Of a DNA stretch of 64,000 nucleotides, positions 1 to 8,170 are shown in pieces. The stretch spans positions 620,001 to 684,000 of the forward strand of contig JAFLBD010000001.1 of the NCBI GenBank assembly GCA_017303935.1. The letters run 5' to 3'. This DNA is from Armatimonadota bacterium (GTDB lineage: Bacteria > Armatimonadota > Fimbriimonadia > Fimbriimonadales > Fimbriimonadaceae). The notes under the pieces were generated by a model that saw only the letters and a list, made by a program, of their open reading frames with translations, was not told the origin of the DNA and searched no databases. How positions within the stretch are numbered: the first letter of the stretch is position 1; every line of letters starts with the position of its first letter. Made by a program: the position numbers and the translations under genes.

Positions 1-795
1 CTTGACCCGAATAATCCGTACTACGGCTACAAGTCTCTGGCCATGCCTGTACAGCTCGCCATCTCGCTCGGGACCATTCTGGTTGGAATGCTCGCCGGTT
101 GGAACATGTGGACGAAGACCGGGATGCAAGAGCCAACAAAGATATTCTTTGACCGTCCAAAGATGTTCTGGGTGCTCTCGTTCATCCTATTCTTCCGCTT
201 CGGCGAAGTGATGATCGGAACGATGAGCGGCCCGTTTCTCCAAGACCCGGCGGAGAAGGGTGGATTGGGCATTGATCTGGCTCAAGTAGGATTTATCAAC
301 GGCACGGTTGGCGTGATCGCGCTGGCGCTAGGTGGAATTTTGGGAGGCGTTGTGATCGGGAAATTCGGCATCAAAAAGGCCCTTTGGCCGATGGTGATGG
401 CGCTTAATATTCCGAATCTGTTTTACGTTTACGCCGCATTGACCAAGGTCAATCTTGAATTTGTTTATGGACTCATCGCCGTAGACCAGTTCGGCTATGG
501 GTTCGGATTCTCGGCGTATATGGTGTACTTGTTGTTCCTTTGCCGTGGCCGCAAAATGGAGACCGCTGTGTACGCCATCGCAACCGGTCTGATGGTGCTC
601 GGCGCAACGGTCGCTCGGCTTATCAGCGGAATGGTCTTTGACGTCGTCAAGTCGAACAACGCCACCAATCCGGCCGTGCACTACTCCACATTCTTCATCG
701 TGGTGGTGATCTGCTCGATTCCCGGGATGCTAACTTTGCCGTTCATTCCGATGGAAGGTGAGGATATTAAGGAAGCTCCGGTCGACATTGACTGA
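1..795 (+). CDS. AmpG-like MFS transporter, C-terminal part (5' cut by window edge)
   Basis: The frame is open from the first base, so the start lies outside the window; 264 residues are visible. About seven hydrophobic membrane segments can be counted. The segment around RFGEVMIGTMSGPFL and the later DQFGYGFGFSAYMVYLLFLC resemble the PAT/AmpG branch of the major facilitator superfamily, which imports muropeptides (GlcNAc-anhydroMurNAc peptides) for peptidoglycan recycling, or related substrates. The next gene is a beta-lactamase-family serine hydrolase that starts inside this gene's last codons, so both may be co-translated. Muropeptide import is inferred from family resemblance; another PAT-family substrate such as acetyl-CoA is possible. 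Confidence 0.7.
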   Translation, partial: LDPNNPYYGYKSLAMPVQLAISLGTILVGMLAGWNMWTKTGMQEPTKIFFDRPKMFWVLSFILFFRFGEVMIGTMSGPFLQDPAEKGGLGIDLAQVGFINGTVGVIALALGGILGGVVIGKFGIKKALWPMVMALNIPNLFYVYAALTKVNLEFVYGLIAVDQFGYGFGFSAYMVYLLFLCRGRKMETAVYAIATGLMVLGATVARLISGMVFDVVKSNNATNPAVHYSTFFIVVVICSIPGMLTLPFIPMEGEDIKEAPVDID

Positions 796-1819
796 AATCG
801 ATCTCGAATCATTGACGCGCCAGTGCGAATCTGCGGTGAAAGCCGGAGTTTTCCCTGGCGCATCATTCTGTGTGGGTACCGCCGATCGAGCTCATTTCGG
901 CACAGTTGGATGTTTGGATTACCAGCATGGGCAGTCTGTTTCGAAGAGCACGATTTATGATCTCGCCAGCTTAACGAAACCGATCTGCACGACGACAAGC
1001 GCGATGTGCTTCTTTCAGGATGGGGCGTTTGGACTCGGTTCGGAAGTTCGAAATTGGATTCCAGAGTTCCACCACGGAGTGACGATTGGCCACTTGCTCA
1101 CGCACACTTCCGGGCTGCCCGCTCATCGCGATTTTTGGAAGTTAGAGGGAACTTCCGACGACCGGCTCAGAGCAGTTCTCTCCGAACCATTAGTGCGTGC
1201 CCCCGGCTCGGGCACTGAATACAGCTGTGTCGGCTTTATTGTCCTCGCCACGGTTCTCCAGCGCATCTCTGGCGAGGTCTATCCCGAATCCTGGACATGG
1301 CCGTTCTTCAGAATTTGTGAGGCAACAGGGATGGAGTTTCAATTCAACCCTCCGGCAAGTTTGAGCTTGCAGATTGCTCCGACCGAAGAAGGCACTCCGA
1401 TTGGAGTTGTGCATGACGAAAATGCACGCTCTTTGGGCGGAATTTCGGGCAATGCTGGCCTGTTCGGCACTGCTGAAGACGTCGCTCGGTTTGCCCAGCT
1501 GATTCTTCGAGGCGGGGAAGGGTTTATTCGCCCCGAGGTCATTCAAGGCTGGACCAAGCAGCAATCCGCCGATTCCACCCGTGCGCTCGGGTGGGACACT
1601 CATTCAGGTTCCAGCGACTCCAGCGCCGGCGCATTGTTTAGTCCCGAGAGCTTCGGGCACACGGGGTTCACCGGAACCTCCCTTTGGATTGATCCGAACC
1701 TAGGAATTTTTGCGGGATTGCTCACCAATCGGGTGCATCCAACACGCGAAAACACGGCGATCATCGAGTTCCGACGGAAATTTCACGAGTCGGTCGTTGA
1801 GTCGATCATCGGATGTTGA
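788..1819 (+). CDS. Serine hydrolase of the class C beta-lactamase / penicillin-binding family
   Basis: The 343-residue product carries the three signatures of penicillin-recognising serine hydrolases: SLTK (catalytic Ser61 and Lys64), the Tyr of YSC near residue 145, and HTG near 291 in the place of the KTG triad. The late NRVHPTREN stretch is typical of this family. I chose the TTG at 788 because AAGGAAG lies 12 bases upstream; the GTG at 758 has no spaced ribosome site. It overlaps the AmpG-like gene by 8 bases. No signal peptide is evident, so a cytoplasmic esterase or peptidase is as likely as a beta-lactamase. Its 3' end overlaps the converging metH-like gene by 14 bases. Confidence 0.85.
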   Translation: MTEIDLESLTRQCESAVKAGVFPGASFCVGTADRAHFGTVGCLDYQHGQSVSKSTIYDLASLTKPICTTTSAMCFFQDGAFGLGSEVRNWIPEFHHGVTIGHLLTHTSGLPAHRDFWKLEGTSDDRLRAVLSEPLVRAPGSGTEYSCVGFIVLATVLQRISGEVYPESWTWPFFRICEATGMEFQFNPPASLSLQIAPTEEGTPIGVVHDENARSLGGISGNAGLFGTAEDVARFAQLILRGGEGFIRPEVIQGWTKQQSADSTRALGWDTHSGSSDSSAGALFSPESFGHTGFTGTSLWIDPNLGIFAGLLTNRVHPTRENTAIIEFRRKFHESVVESIIGC

Positions 1820-3458
1820 AGTACTTTGCGCTCGGGTGGTGCACGATGATCGCGCTGGTGCTCTGCTCGGGTACGAGCATAAATTCCTCGCTCAATTCGA
1901 TGCCAATCTTTTGCGGTTCCAGTAATTCGAATAGCTGCGCCTGATCTTCGAGATTTGGGCACGCAGGGTAGCCAAAACTGTACCGGCAACCCTGATATTT
2001 GACGCCGAACAGGGCTTTGACTTCTTCTGGATCATCTTGTGCGATTCCCATTTCTGCCCGGACAAGCTTGTGCCAATACTCGGCAAGGGCCTCGGCGGTC
2101 TCGACTCCCATCCCGTGAACATAGAGGTAATCCTGGAACTTGCCATCCGCGAACAGCTTTCTTTCGAGCTCGCTCACCTTGCTCCCGACGGTGACGATCT
2201 GAAATCCTACAACGTCGGGCTCGGAACTGCTAAAGAAGTCGCTAAGACATAGTCGCCTGCCATCGGATTGGCGAGAGAAGGTGAACCGGGTGCGCTCTGT
2301 TTTCTGATCCTCATTCAGGATAATGAGTGAGTTGCCTTCTGATCGGCACCAGAAGTATCCCCAAGCGACCTTGGGCTCAAGCACGGCCGCGAGTTCGCGC
2401 TGGAGCCGCTCTTCGATTGGCCCCGCGTTCTGCTCAAGATAAGTTTGGAACGCCAAGTTGTCCATTTCGGCCGGACGTTTGAACTGCCACTGACCTCGCC
2501 ACAACGCCGTTCGGTTGATGAACTTGTAGATTTCGAAAATGTCGAATTTTGTTTGGGTCCGCACTCCGTAAAAAGGTAACTGCGGGGTTCGCTCTGCGGG
2601 AGGAGTGTCACTCTTTGTGCCATCAAACTCATACAGATCCTGGCTCAGAGTATCGACGCGGTGCGACTTCACTCGGTCTGGGTTCGGTGCGGTTGCGACC
2701 TCAGCTGTGGAGGGGGAGCGCAGTTCTTCCATCAGCCGAAGACCTTCAAAAGCATCCTGTGCATATGCCACTCGACCGTTGTACAACTCTGCCAAATCTT
2801 GTTCAACATATCCTCGGGTCAGTGCCGCTCCGCCGAGAATCACCGGAATATTGTGCAGGTTGCGCTCGTTCATTTCGAGCAGATTGTCCTTCATGATCAA
2901 GGTGCTCTTTACGAGCAAACCGCTTAGTCCAATCACGTCGCAATTGTGTTCAGCTTGCTTCTCTAAAATTGCATTAATCGGTTGCTTGATACCGATATTC
3001 ACGACTCGGTAGCCATTATTCGAAAGGATGATATCGACCAAGTTTTTGCCAATATCATGCACATCCCCAGCGACGGTGGCCAACAGAATCGAGCCCTTCT
3101 CCGAACCCTCAGCCTTGTCCATTTTGGGTTCGAGATACCTCACAGAGGCCTTCATCACTTCGGCGCTTTGCAGCACGAATGGCAGCTGCATCTTTCCCGC
3201 TCCAAAGAGTTCGCCGACGGTTTTCATGCCGTCGAGCAGAATCTGGTTGATAATCTCTAGGGGGGCGTACGATTCCAGCGCGAGGTCTAAGTGCCGCTCC
3301 AGATTCTTCTTTACGCCGTCAGTGATATGCTTTTTGAGCTTATCTTCAACACTGAGTTCAGCGAATGCGTCCTCCGTGTCGGTCGTGAGCCGCAAGGTTT
3401 CAAACCGGTTCATCAACTCGATGAGCGGATCATAAGTGCACAGTTTATCTTGCGACAT
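1806..3458 (-). CDS. metH: Cobalamin-dependent methionine synthase, C-terminal half (B12-binding and activation domains only)
   Basis: The 550 residues align with the second half of MetH: the helical B12 cap (about 35-120), the cobalamin domain with DVHDIGKN (axial ligand His134) and GLSGL, and the S-adenosylmethionine activation domain (about 300-550) with RYSFGYPACP. The homocysteine and methyltetrahydrofolate domains (about 650 residues in full-length MetH) are absent. Upstream lie a strong terminator and glnA, so no missing N-terminal half or frameshift is nearby; those modules must be encoded elsewhere. The ATG at 3458 lacks a clear ribosome site; a weak CAAAAT sits 7 bases upstream. Methionine synthase function is inferred from domains and needs the partner protein. 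Confidence 0.9.
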   Translation of the reverse strand: MSQDKLCTYDPLIELMNRFETLRLTTDTEDAFAELSVEDKLKKHITDGVKKNLERHLDLALESYAPLEIINQILLDGMKTVGELFGAGKMQLPFVLQSAEVMKASVRYLEPKMDKAEGSEKGSILLATVAGDVHDIGKNLVDIILSNNGYRVVNIGIKQPINAILEKQAEHNCDVIGLSGLLVKSTLIMKDNLLEMNERNLHNIPVILGGAALTRGYVEQDLAELYNGRVAYAQDAFEGLRLMEELRSPSTAEVATAPNPDRVKSHRVDTLSQDLYEFDGTKSDTPPAERTPQLPFYGVRTQTKFDIFEIYKFINRTALWRGQWQFKRPAEMDNLAFQTYLEQNAGPIEERLQRELAAVLEPKVAWGYFWCRSEGNSLIILNEDQKTERTRFTFSRQSDGRRLCLSDFFSSSEPDVVGFQIVTVGSKVSELERKLFADGKFQDYLYVHGMGVETAEALAEYWHKLVRAEMGIAQDDPEEVKALFGVKYQGCRYSFGYPACPNLEDQAQLFELLEPQKIGIELSEEFMLVPEQSTSAIIVHHPSAKYFNIR

Positions 3459-3485
3459 AGTGCCTATTTTGAATCAATTGCAAAG

Positions 3486-3518
3486 AAAAAACCCTCCCCA
3501 CAGCAGATGGGGAGGGTT
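3486..3518 (-). terminator. Rho-independent terminator of glnA
   Basis: A perfect 10-bp stem (AACCCTCCCC at 3490-3499 pairing with 3509-3518) with a 9-base loop is followed, reading the minus strand, by six T residues (3491-3486). It lies between the stop of glnA and the start of the metH-like gene, so the latter needs its own promoter. Confidence 0.9.
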
Positions 3519-3540
3519 ACGCGAAAAACCTGGACGTTTC

Positions 3541-4947
3541 TCAGGCGTCGGCGTACATGAAGAACTCGTATGGATGCGGTCGAAGGTCGATCGCGTCGCA
3601 TTCGTTCTTGAGCTTGAAATCGATATAGGTCTCGATCAAGTCCGGCGTGAAAACATCACCCTTGAGCAAGTATTCATGATCATGGAGCAGGGCCTCAAGC
3701 GTTGCTCGTAGGGAACCTGGCGTCTGCGGAATGCCCTTCTTCTCCTCGGCTGGAAGCTCGTAGAGGTCCTTGTCAATCGGCTTGGCAGGCTCGATGCGGT
3801 TTTGAATTCCATCCAGCGCCGCCATCAGAATCGCCGTCATTGCCAAATAGCCGTTTGCGGTCGGATCTGGAGCGCGGAATTCGATTCGCTTAGCCTTCGG
3901 CGACTTGTTGTATGTCGGGATTCGGACACACGCAGATCGATTTCGGGATGAATAAATCAAGTTGATCGGAGCCTCATAGCCTGGCACGAGCCGTCGATAT
4001 GAATTCGTCGACGGTGCGCAGAAGGCAAGCAACGATGCGGCATGCTTCAGCACTCCGCCAACCATCCATCGAGCTTCGTCCGAAAGTCCAGCGTAGCCCG
4101 CCTCGTCGTACATGATCGTCTTGCTGTTCTTCCATAGCGAGATGTGTACGTGCATTCCGCTACCGTTATCGCCAAAGAGCGGCTTCGGCATGAATGTCGC
4201 CTGCATTCCGTATTGCGCGGCCACGTTTTTGACGACGTACTTGTACTTTTGGAGCTTGTCCGCCATGCTCACGAGAGTGTCGAAACGCATGTCGATTTCG
4301 CATTGTCCTGCAGTCGCGACTTCGTGATGATGCACTTCGATTGGGACACCAATCTCGATGAGCTTGAACATCATTTCGCTTCGGATGTCTTGCAGCTTAT
4401 CCACGGGAGCACAAGGGAAGTACCCGCCCTTTGGACCGATTGTCGAGCTATGCCCGCGAGTCCCGGAGTTCCAATGTCCTTCCACACTATCGATTTCAAA
4501 CCCAGTGTGGTGCGGGTGATTGGAGTAGGTCAGCGAGTCAAAAATAAAGAATTCAGCCTCAGGGCCAAAAAACGCGGTGTCAGCGATACCGGTTGATTTG
4601 AGATAGGCCTCGGCCTTCTTGGCGACGTACCGTGGATCACGGCTATATCGGAGTCGGGTGATCGGATCTTCGATGTCGCACATGATGACGGCGGTTTTGT
4701 ATTCGCCAAACGGGTCCACAAAAATCGACGCTGGGTCGGGCACCAGCAGCATGTCGCTTTCGTCGATGCTCTGGAATCCACGGATGCTGGACCCATCGAA
4801 TCCCAATCCATCTTCAAAGATCCCTTCTCCAAAATCGGAGGCTGGAATACTGAAGTGGTGCCACATTCCAAACAGGTCCGTAAATCGGATATCGACTAGC
4901 TCGCACCCGTTCTCCTTAACAAATTTAACAGCTTCTTTTGGCGTCAT
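3541..4947 (-). CDS. glnA: Glutamine synthetase type I
   Basis: Makes glutamine from glutamate, ammonia and ATP in the cytoplasm. The 468-residue product matches the length of enterobacterial GlnA. DGSSIRGF, FGPEAEFFIF, the NKSPKAKRIEFRAPD region and DLYELPAEE are all present. Tyr396 in the last motif corresponds to the adenylylated Tyr397 of E. coli, so covalent control of the GSI-beta type is possible, although no adenylyltransferase gene is in the window. I chose the ATG at 4947, 6-8 bases after AGAGAGGGAA; the upstream GTG at 4968 lies before that site. It is a single-gene unit ending in the terminator at 3486-3518. Confidence 0.97.
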   Translation of the reverse strand: MTPKEAVKFVKENGCELVDIRFTDLFGMWHHFSIPASDFGEGIFEDGLGFDGSSIRGFQSIDESDMLLVPDPASIFVDPFGEYKTAVIMCDIEDPITRLRYSRDPRYVAKKAEAYLKSTGIADTAFFGPEAEFFIFDSLTYSNHPHHTGFEIDSVEGHWNSGTRGHSSTIGPKGGYFPCAPVDKLQDIRSEMMFKLIEIGVPIEVHHHEVATAGQCEIDMRFDTLVSMADKLQKYKYVVKNVAAQYGMQATFMPKPLFGDNGSGMHVHISLWKNSKTIMYDEAGYAGLSDEARWMVGGVLKHAASLLAFCAPSTNSYRRLVPGYEAPINLIYSSRNRSACVRIPTYNKSPKAKRIEFRAPDPTANGYLAMTAILMAALDGIQNRIEPAKPIDKDLYELPAEEKKGIPQTPGSLRATLEALLHDHEYLLKGDVFTPDLIETYIDFKLKNECDAIDLRPHPYEFFMYADA

Positions 4948-5100
4948 TTTAGGTTCCCTCTCTTGCACTTTGTCCGACCTTCACAAACGACAAAATAGAG
5001 GCGCCCCGTTGCGCCGGATCCCGGTCTGGAAGTACTGGACTTATGGGGCAAAGCCCCAACGATGAGGACGCCTGAGCCCGACTATTCGCCGCACGATTCT

Positions 5101-6279
5101 TCAGGCATTTTCATATCGCTGGATCAATTCATTCCAAGAGCCGTTTTCGATGGCACTACGGATTTCGGACATCAGCCGCGAGTAGAACCAGAGGTTATGC
5201 AGTGAAGCCAGCCGCGCACCAAGCGGCTCTTTGGCTTTGAACAAATGCCGCAGGTAAGCCGCCGAAGTGTTACGTGTTGGATGAAAAACGCTGTCGGGAT
5301 CGTGTGGACCATCGAATTCAGACCATTTCTGATTCATCGCGTTCACGCGGCCACGAAGCGTATACAGAGTGGCGTGGCGAGCCATACGGGTCGGAAGCAC
5401 ACAATCAAACAGATCAACGCCGCTGGCAACGGCGTGCAAGATGTCTTTCGGATGCCCTACGCCCATCAAATAGCGGGCTTTTTGGGCAGGAAGCAAGGGA
5501 GCAGTGAACTGCACCACCGGGTACTGCATCTCTGTGGGTTCTCCCACGCTGACCCCGCCGATCGCCATCCCAGCGAATGGAAGCTCTGAGAGAAATTGTG
5601 CGGATTCGGTGCGCAAATCTTCATGGACACCGCCTTGGACAATGCCGAAGACGGCTTGATCTGGCTTAGCTGCGGCTAGATTTCGTGGTGCCCAGAGGTG
5701 GGTTCTTCGCATTGCTGCCGCCGCCTCATCTTTCGTACAGGGATAAGGCGGACACTCGTCCAAACACATGCTGATGTCCACACCAAGCTTGCCTTGAATC
5801 GTGATCGAGTCTTCAGGGCGCATCACGATCTCGTGACCATCGAGGTGAGACTTGAACCGGACTGATTCGTCGTTGATCTCACGCATCGAGCTCAGCGACA
5901 TCACTTGATAACCTCCAGAGTCGGTGAGAATAGAGCCCTCCCAATCCATGAACTTGTGCAGGCCACCCAGCCTCTGGACGAGCTCCTCTCCGGGTCGCAG
6001 GCTCAAGTGATAGGTGTTTGAGAGGATTTGTTGGAATCCCATCGCGCGAATTTCGTCAGAAGACACCGTTTTGACGGTGCCTTGAGTTCCGACGGGCATG
6101 AACGCAGGCGTTTCCACAACCCCGTGTGGCGTGTGCAGCCGTCCGCGCCGAGCTTTGGTGATCGGGCAAATCGAAAGCAGTTCGTAATGAACGCTCAGAA
6201 TCGAACCCCAATTTGCAGAAGCAGCTGATTCTGGCCTTGGTTGTGACCGACGGTGCCTGCATTCGAGATGTGATACCAA
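5101..6279 (-). CDS. tgt: Queuine/preQ1 tRNA-ribosyltransferase lacking the zinc-site cysteines
   Basis: Exchanges guanine-34 for preQ1 or queuine in GUN-anticodon tRNAs. The catalytic core is intact: LTDSGGYQV (Asp120 as general base), FGIVQGG, and FDCVLPTR (nucleophile Asp292). The C-terminal zinc site is not: where the family has Cys-x-Cys-x2-Cys before RNxSxAYLxHL, this protein has Ser330, Phe332 and Thr335, while the fourth ligand, His361 in LHNL, remains. Family similarity begins near residue 31, and no ATG, GTG or TTG exists there; the only in-frame conventional start is TTG 6279, inside the upstream PagL-like gene, otherwise ATT or CTG near 6198 would be used. Start is therefore uncertain. 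Confidence 0.9.
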   Translation of the reverse strand: MVSHLECRHRRSQPRPESAASANWGSILSVHYELLSICPITKARRGRLHTPHGVVETPAFMPVGTQGTVKTVSSDEIRAMGFQQILSNTYHLSLRPGEELVQRLGGLHKFMDWEGSILTDSGGYQVMSLSSMREINDESVRFKSHLDGHEIVMRPEDSITIQGKLGVDISMCLDECPPYPCTKDEAAAAMRRTHLWAPRNLAAAKPDQAVFGIVQGGVHEDLRTESAQFLSELPFAGMAIGGVSVGEPTEMQYPVVQFTAPLLPAQKARYLMGVGHPKDILHAVASGVDLFDCVLPTRMARHATLYTLRGRVNAMNQKWSEFDGPHDPDSVFHPTRNTSAAYLRHLFKAKEPLGARLASLHNLWFYSRLMSEIRSAIENGSWNELIQRYENA

Positions 6280-6725
6280 CGAAGACCCAGTTGGTAGGTC
6301 GCTCCAGCACGGTCAAAAATGATCCCACCACCTAATGTTGGCGTGCTATTGAGCCTCGAGTCCAGATCAAATGTGGACTCGTTGGCGAGGTGTAGTCCCC
6401 AACCGAGTTCGTAGAAGAATCCGCGCTTGCTAGGCCCGATCACTTCGTACCGAGCAAGGCCGAGACTCGCAATCGCCCATGCTTTGTCTCGGGGTCGCCG
6501 ATTCCAGCCGCCGCCATAGCTAAATGACAACTGAGATTCGAATACAAGATAGAGCCTGTGACCATTGAGCGTAAGCCGCTTTTCAGGATGCGCCCACTGG
6601 ATCCCCATGGTGATTCCGACTCGCTTGTCTTGCGACCCAATGATCGGCATGTTGACCATCGGTGCGATGTAGGCAGTTCTGACTTCGGAGTGCATTTCTG
6701 GTGGTTTGGAATCCAGTAATAGCAT
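6195..6725 (-). CDS. PagL-like lipid A 3-O-deacylase family protein
   Basis: The 176-residue product ends in an aromatic residue after alternating beta-strands, as outer-membrane barrels do, and its C-terminal part contains RWYHISNAGTVGHNQG, which matches the PagL active-site region (His152 and Ser154). PagL removes the 3-O acyl chain of lipid A in the outer membrane. Oddly, no signal peptide is seen: the only start in the frame is ATG 6725 and a stop lies 12 codons further upstream. The gene overlaps the extended form of tgt. Export by an unrecognised signal, a wrong start or a non-enzymatic barrel are open alternatives. Confidence 0.7.
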   Translation of the reverse strand: MLLLDSKPPEMHSEVRTAYIAPMVNMPIIGSQDKRVGITMGIQWAHPEKRLTLNGHRLYLVFESQLSFSYGGGWNRRPRDKAWAIASLGLARYEVIGPSKRGFFYELGWGLHLANESTFDLDSRLNSTPTLGGGIIFDRAGATYQLGLRWYHISNAGTVGHNQGQNQLLLQIGVRF

Positions 6726-6736
6726 GGGAACTTCGT

Positions 6737-6742
6737 AAGATA
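6737..6742 (-). promoter_or_regulatory. Candidate -10 element (TATCTT) of the PagL-like gene
   Basis: On the minus strand the hexamer reads TATCTT preceded by GG and ends 11 bases before ATG 6725. No Shine-Dalgarno sequence follows, so the transcript would be leaderless or nearly so. Confidence 0.45.
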
Positions 6743-6757
6743 CCTTGTCGGAGGCGG

Positions 6758-6763
6758 TATCCT
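6758..6763 (+). promoter_or_regulatory. Candidate -10 element (TATCCT) of der
   Basis: GG followed by TATCCT ends 11 bases before the GTG start of der at 6775. It faces the -10 of the divergent PagL-like gene, leaving only 49 bases between the two start codons. Confidence 0.45.
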
Positions 6764-6774
6764 ATAGGACTCCC

Positions 6775-8121
6775 GTGGCACTCAAATTACCTACAGTCGT
6801 AGTCGTAGGTCGGCCCAATGTCGGCAAAAGCACGCTCTTCAACAGAATCGTTGGAAAGCGTGTGGCCGTCGTTGAGGACCAACCTGGTGTCACCAGGGAT
6901 AGACTCTACGCCGAAACAGAGTGGCGCGGCAAGCGGTTCCTCTTGGTGGATACCGGCGGAATCCTGTTCGGCGATGAAGACCCGTTGGTGGAGCAGATTC
7001 GCCTCCAAGCCGAAATTGCGCTGCAAGAAGCTGAAGTCGTGATCTTTCTTGTGGACTGCGTAGACGGCCTTTCGATGGGCGATCGCGACCTTGCCGATCG
7101 GCTACGTAGCGCGAAGTCTAAGGTTATGGTCGTGGCGAACAAGGCCGACAACCCAAGCCGAGAAGGGCTTGCGACCGAATTCTACGAACTCGGATTTGAG
7201 CGTGTTTTTCCGGTCAGTGGCCTGAGCGGTCGAGGAGTCGCCGACGTCCTCGATGAGATTGTTGAATCATTGCCAGAATCGGAGCCGAAGGAAGAGCGGG
7301 AAGAGATTCGGCTGGCCATCATCGGACGACCAAATGTCGGGAAATCAAGTTTGCTGAACGCGTTTACCGGAGAAACTCGGTCGATTGTGAGCAACATCCC
7401 CGGTACGACACGAGACGCGATTGACACTTTGATCGAGTATCAGAATGAGTCGTTCCGGTTGATCGACACGGCGGGAATTCGGCGCCGGGGCAAGATTCAA
7501 GGCACGGTCGAGTATTACATGGCTCTGCGGAGTACCCGGGCCGTGGAGCGCGCCCAATGCTCGTTGCTCGTCATCGACGGCGACGAAGGGTTAACGGACC
7601 AAGACAAGCGGGTTGCGAAGATCAGCCACGATCTCGGCCGAGCCTTGGTGATCGCTGTCAACAAGTGGGACAAGAAGGAGCCACCAGACGGGTGCCCCCG
7701 CACCAAATCGGTCGAAAAGAAGGCGATGGAAAAGCGGATTCGGGATGAACTGCCGGATTGCGACTATGCGCCGATCGTGTTTACAAGTGCAATCGAAAGT
7801 GCTGGGCTCGAGCCGGTGCTGGATGCAGTCTTGTATAGCATCGACAACTGGATGTTCCGGATTTCGACCGGCCAGCTGAACCGACTGATTCAAGAAGCAG
7901 CGTTTCGACGGCCTTACACTAGCAAGGGCCGAGCCTTGAAGATTTACTACTCGACTCAGGTGACGACGAGTCCTCCGACGTTCCTGCTGTTTGTGAACGA
8001 TCCAGACACGATGCACTTTAGCTACAAGCGCTATTTGGAGAATCAGATTCGGAAGCAATACCCATTGCCTGGAACACCGATTCGAGTGTTTGTGCGAAGT
8101 AGCCATAGCAAGGACGAATAG
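6775..8121 (+). CDS. der: Ribosome biogenesis GTPase Der (EngA)
   Basis: The tandem-GTPase protein acts in 50S ribosomal subunit maturation. Two complete G domains are visible: the first opens with GRPNVGKSTLF and DTGG, the second with GRPNVGKSSLLN and DTAGIRRRG with NKWD, followed by a KH-like C-terminal domain with YYSTQ. The 448-residue length is typical. I chose GTG 6775, giving the usual short N-terminus before the first P-loop, with AGGA five bases upstream; the TTG at 6745 precedes the putative -10 element and would be untranscribed. It begins a run der, grpE, glmM. Confidence 0.95.
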   Translation: MALKLPTVVVVGRPNVGKSTLFNRIVGKRVAVVEDQPGVTRDRLYAETEWRGKRFLLVDTGGILFGDEDPLVEQIRLQAEIALQEAEVVIFLVDCVDGLSMGDRDLADRLRSAKSKVMVVANKADNPSREGLATEFYELGFERVFPVSGLSGRGVADVLDEIVESLPESEPKEEREEIRLAIIGRPNVGKSSLLNAFTGETRSIVSNIPGTTRDAIDTLIEYQNESFRLIDTAGIRRRGKIQGTVEYYMALRSTRAVERAQCSLLVIDGDEGLTDQDKRVAKISHDLGRALVIAVNKWDKKEPPDGCPRTKSVEKKAMEKRIRDELPDCDYAPIVFTSAIESAGLEPVLDAVLYSIDNWMFRISTGQLNRLIQEAAFRRPYTSKGRALKIYYSTQVTTSPPTFLLFVNDPDTMHFSYKRYLENQIRKQYPLPGTPIRVFVRSSHSKDE

Positions 8122-8170
8122 CCCCAATTTGGGTTCAATTTACTGTTATTTGACGTAGAAATTTAGAAGA

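Noticed and set aside
3459-3540. Missing N-terminal half of MetH as a broken gene upstream
   Set aside because: The gap holds only a terminator and then glnA; there is no remnant of homocysteine or folate domains, so the short form is natural and not a pseudogene.
4948-5100. Small GGGGC-TTT-GCCCC hairpin between tgt and glnA
   Set aside because: The stem has five pairs and no T run, so I do not call it a terminator or regulator.
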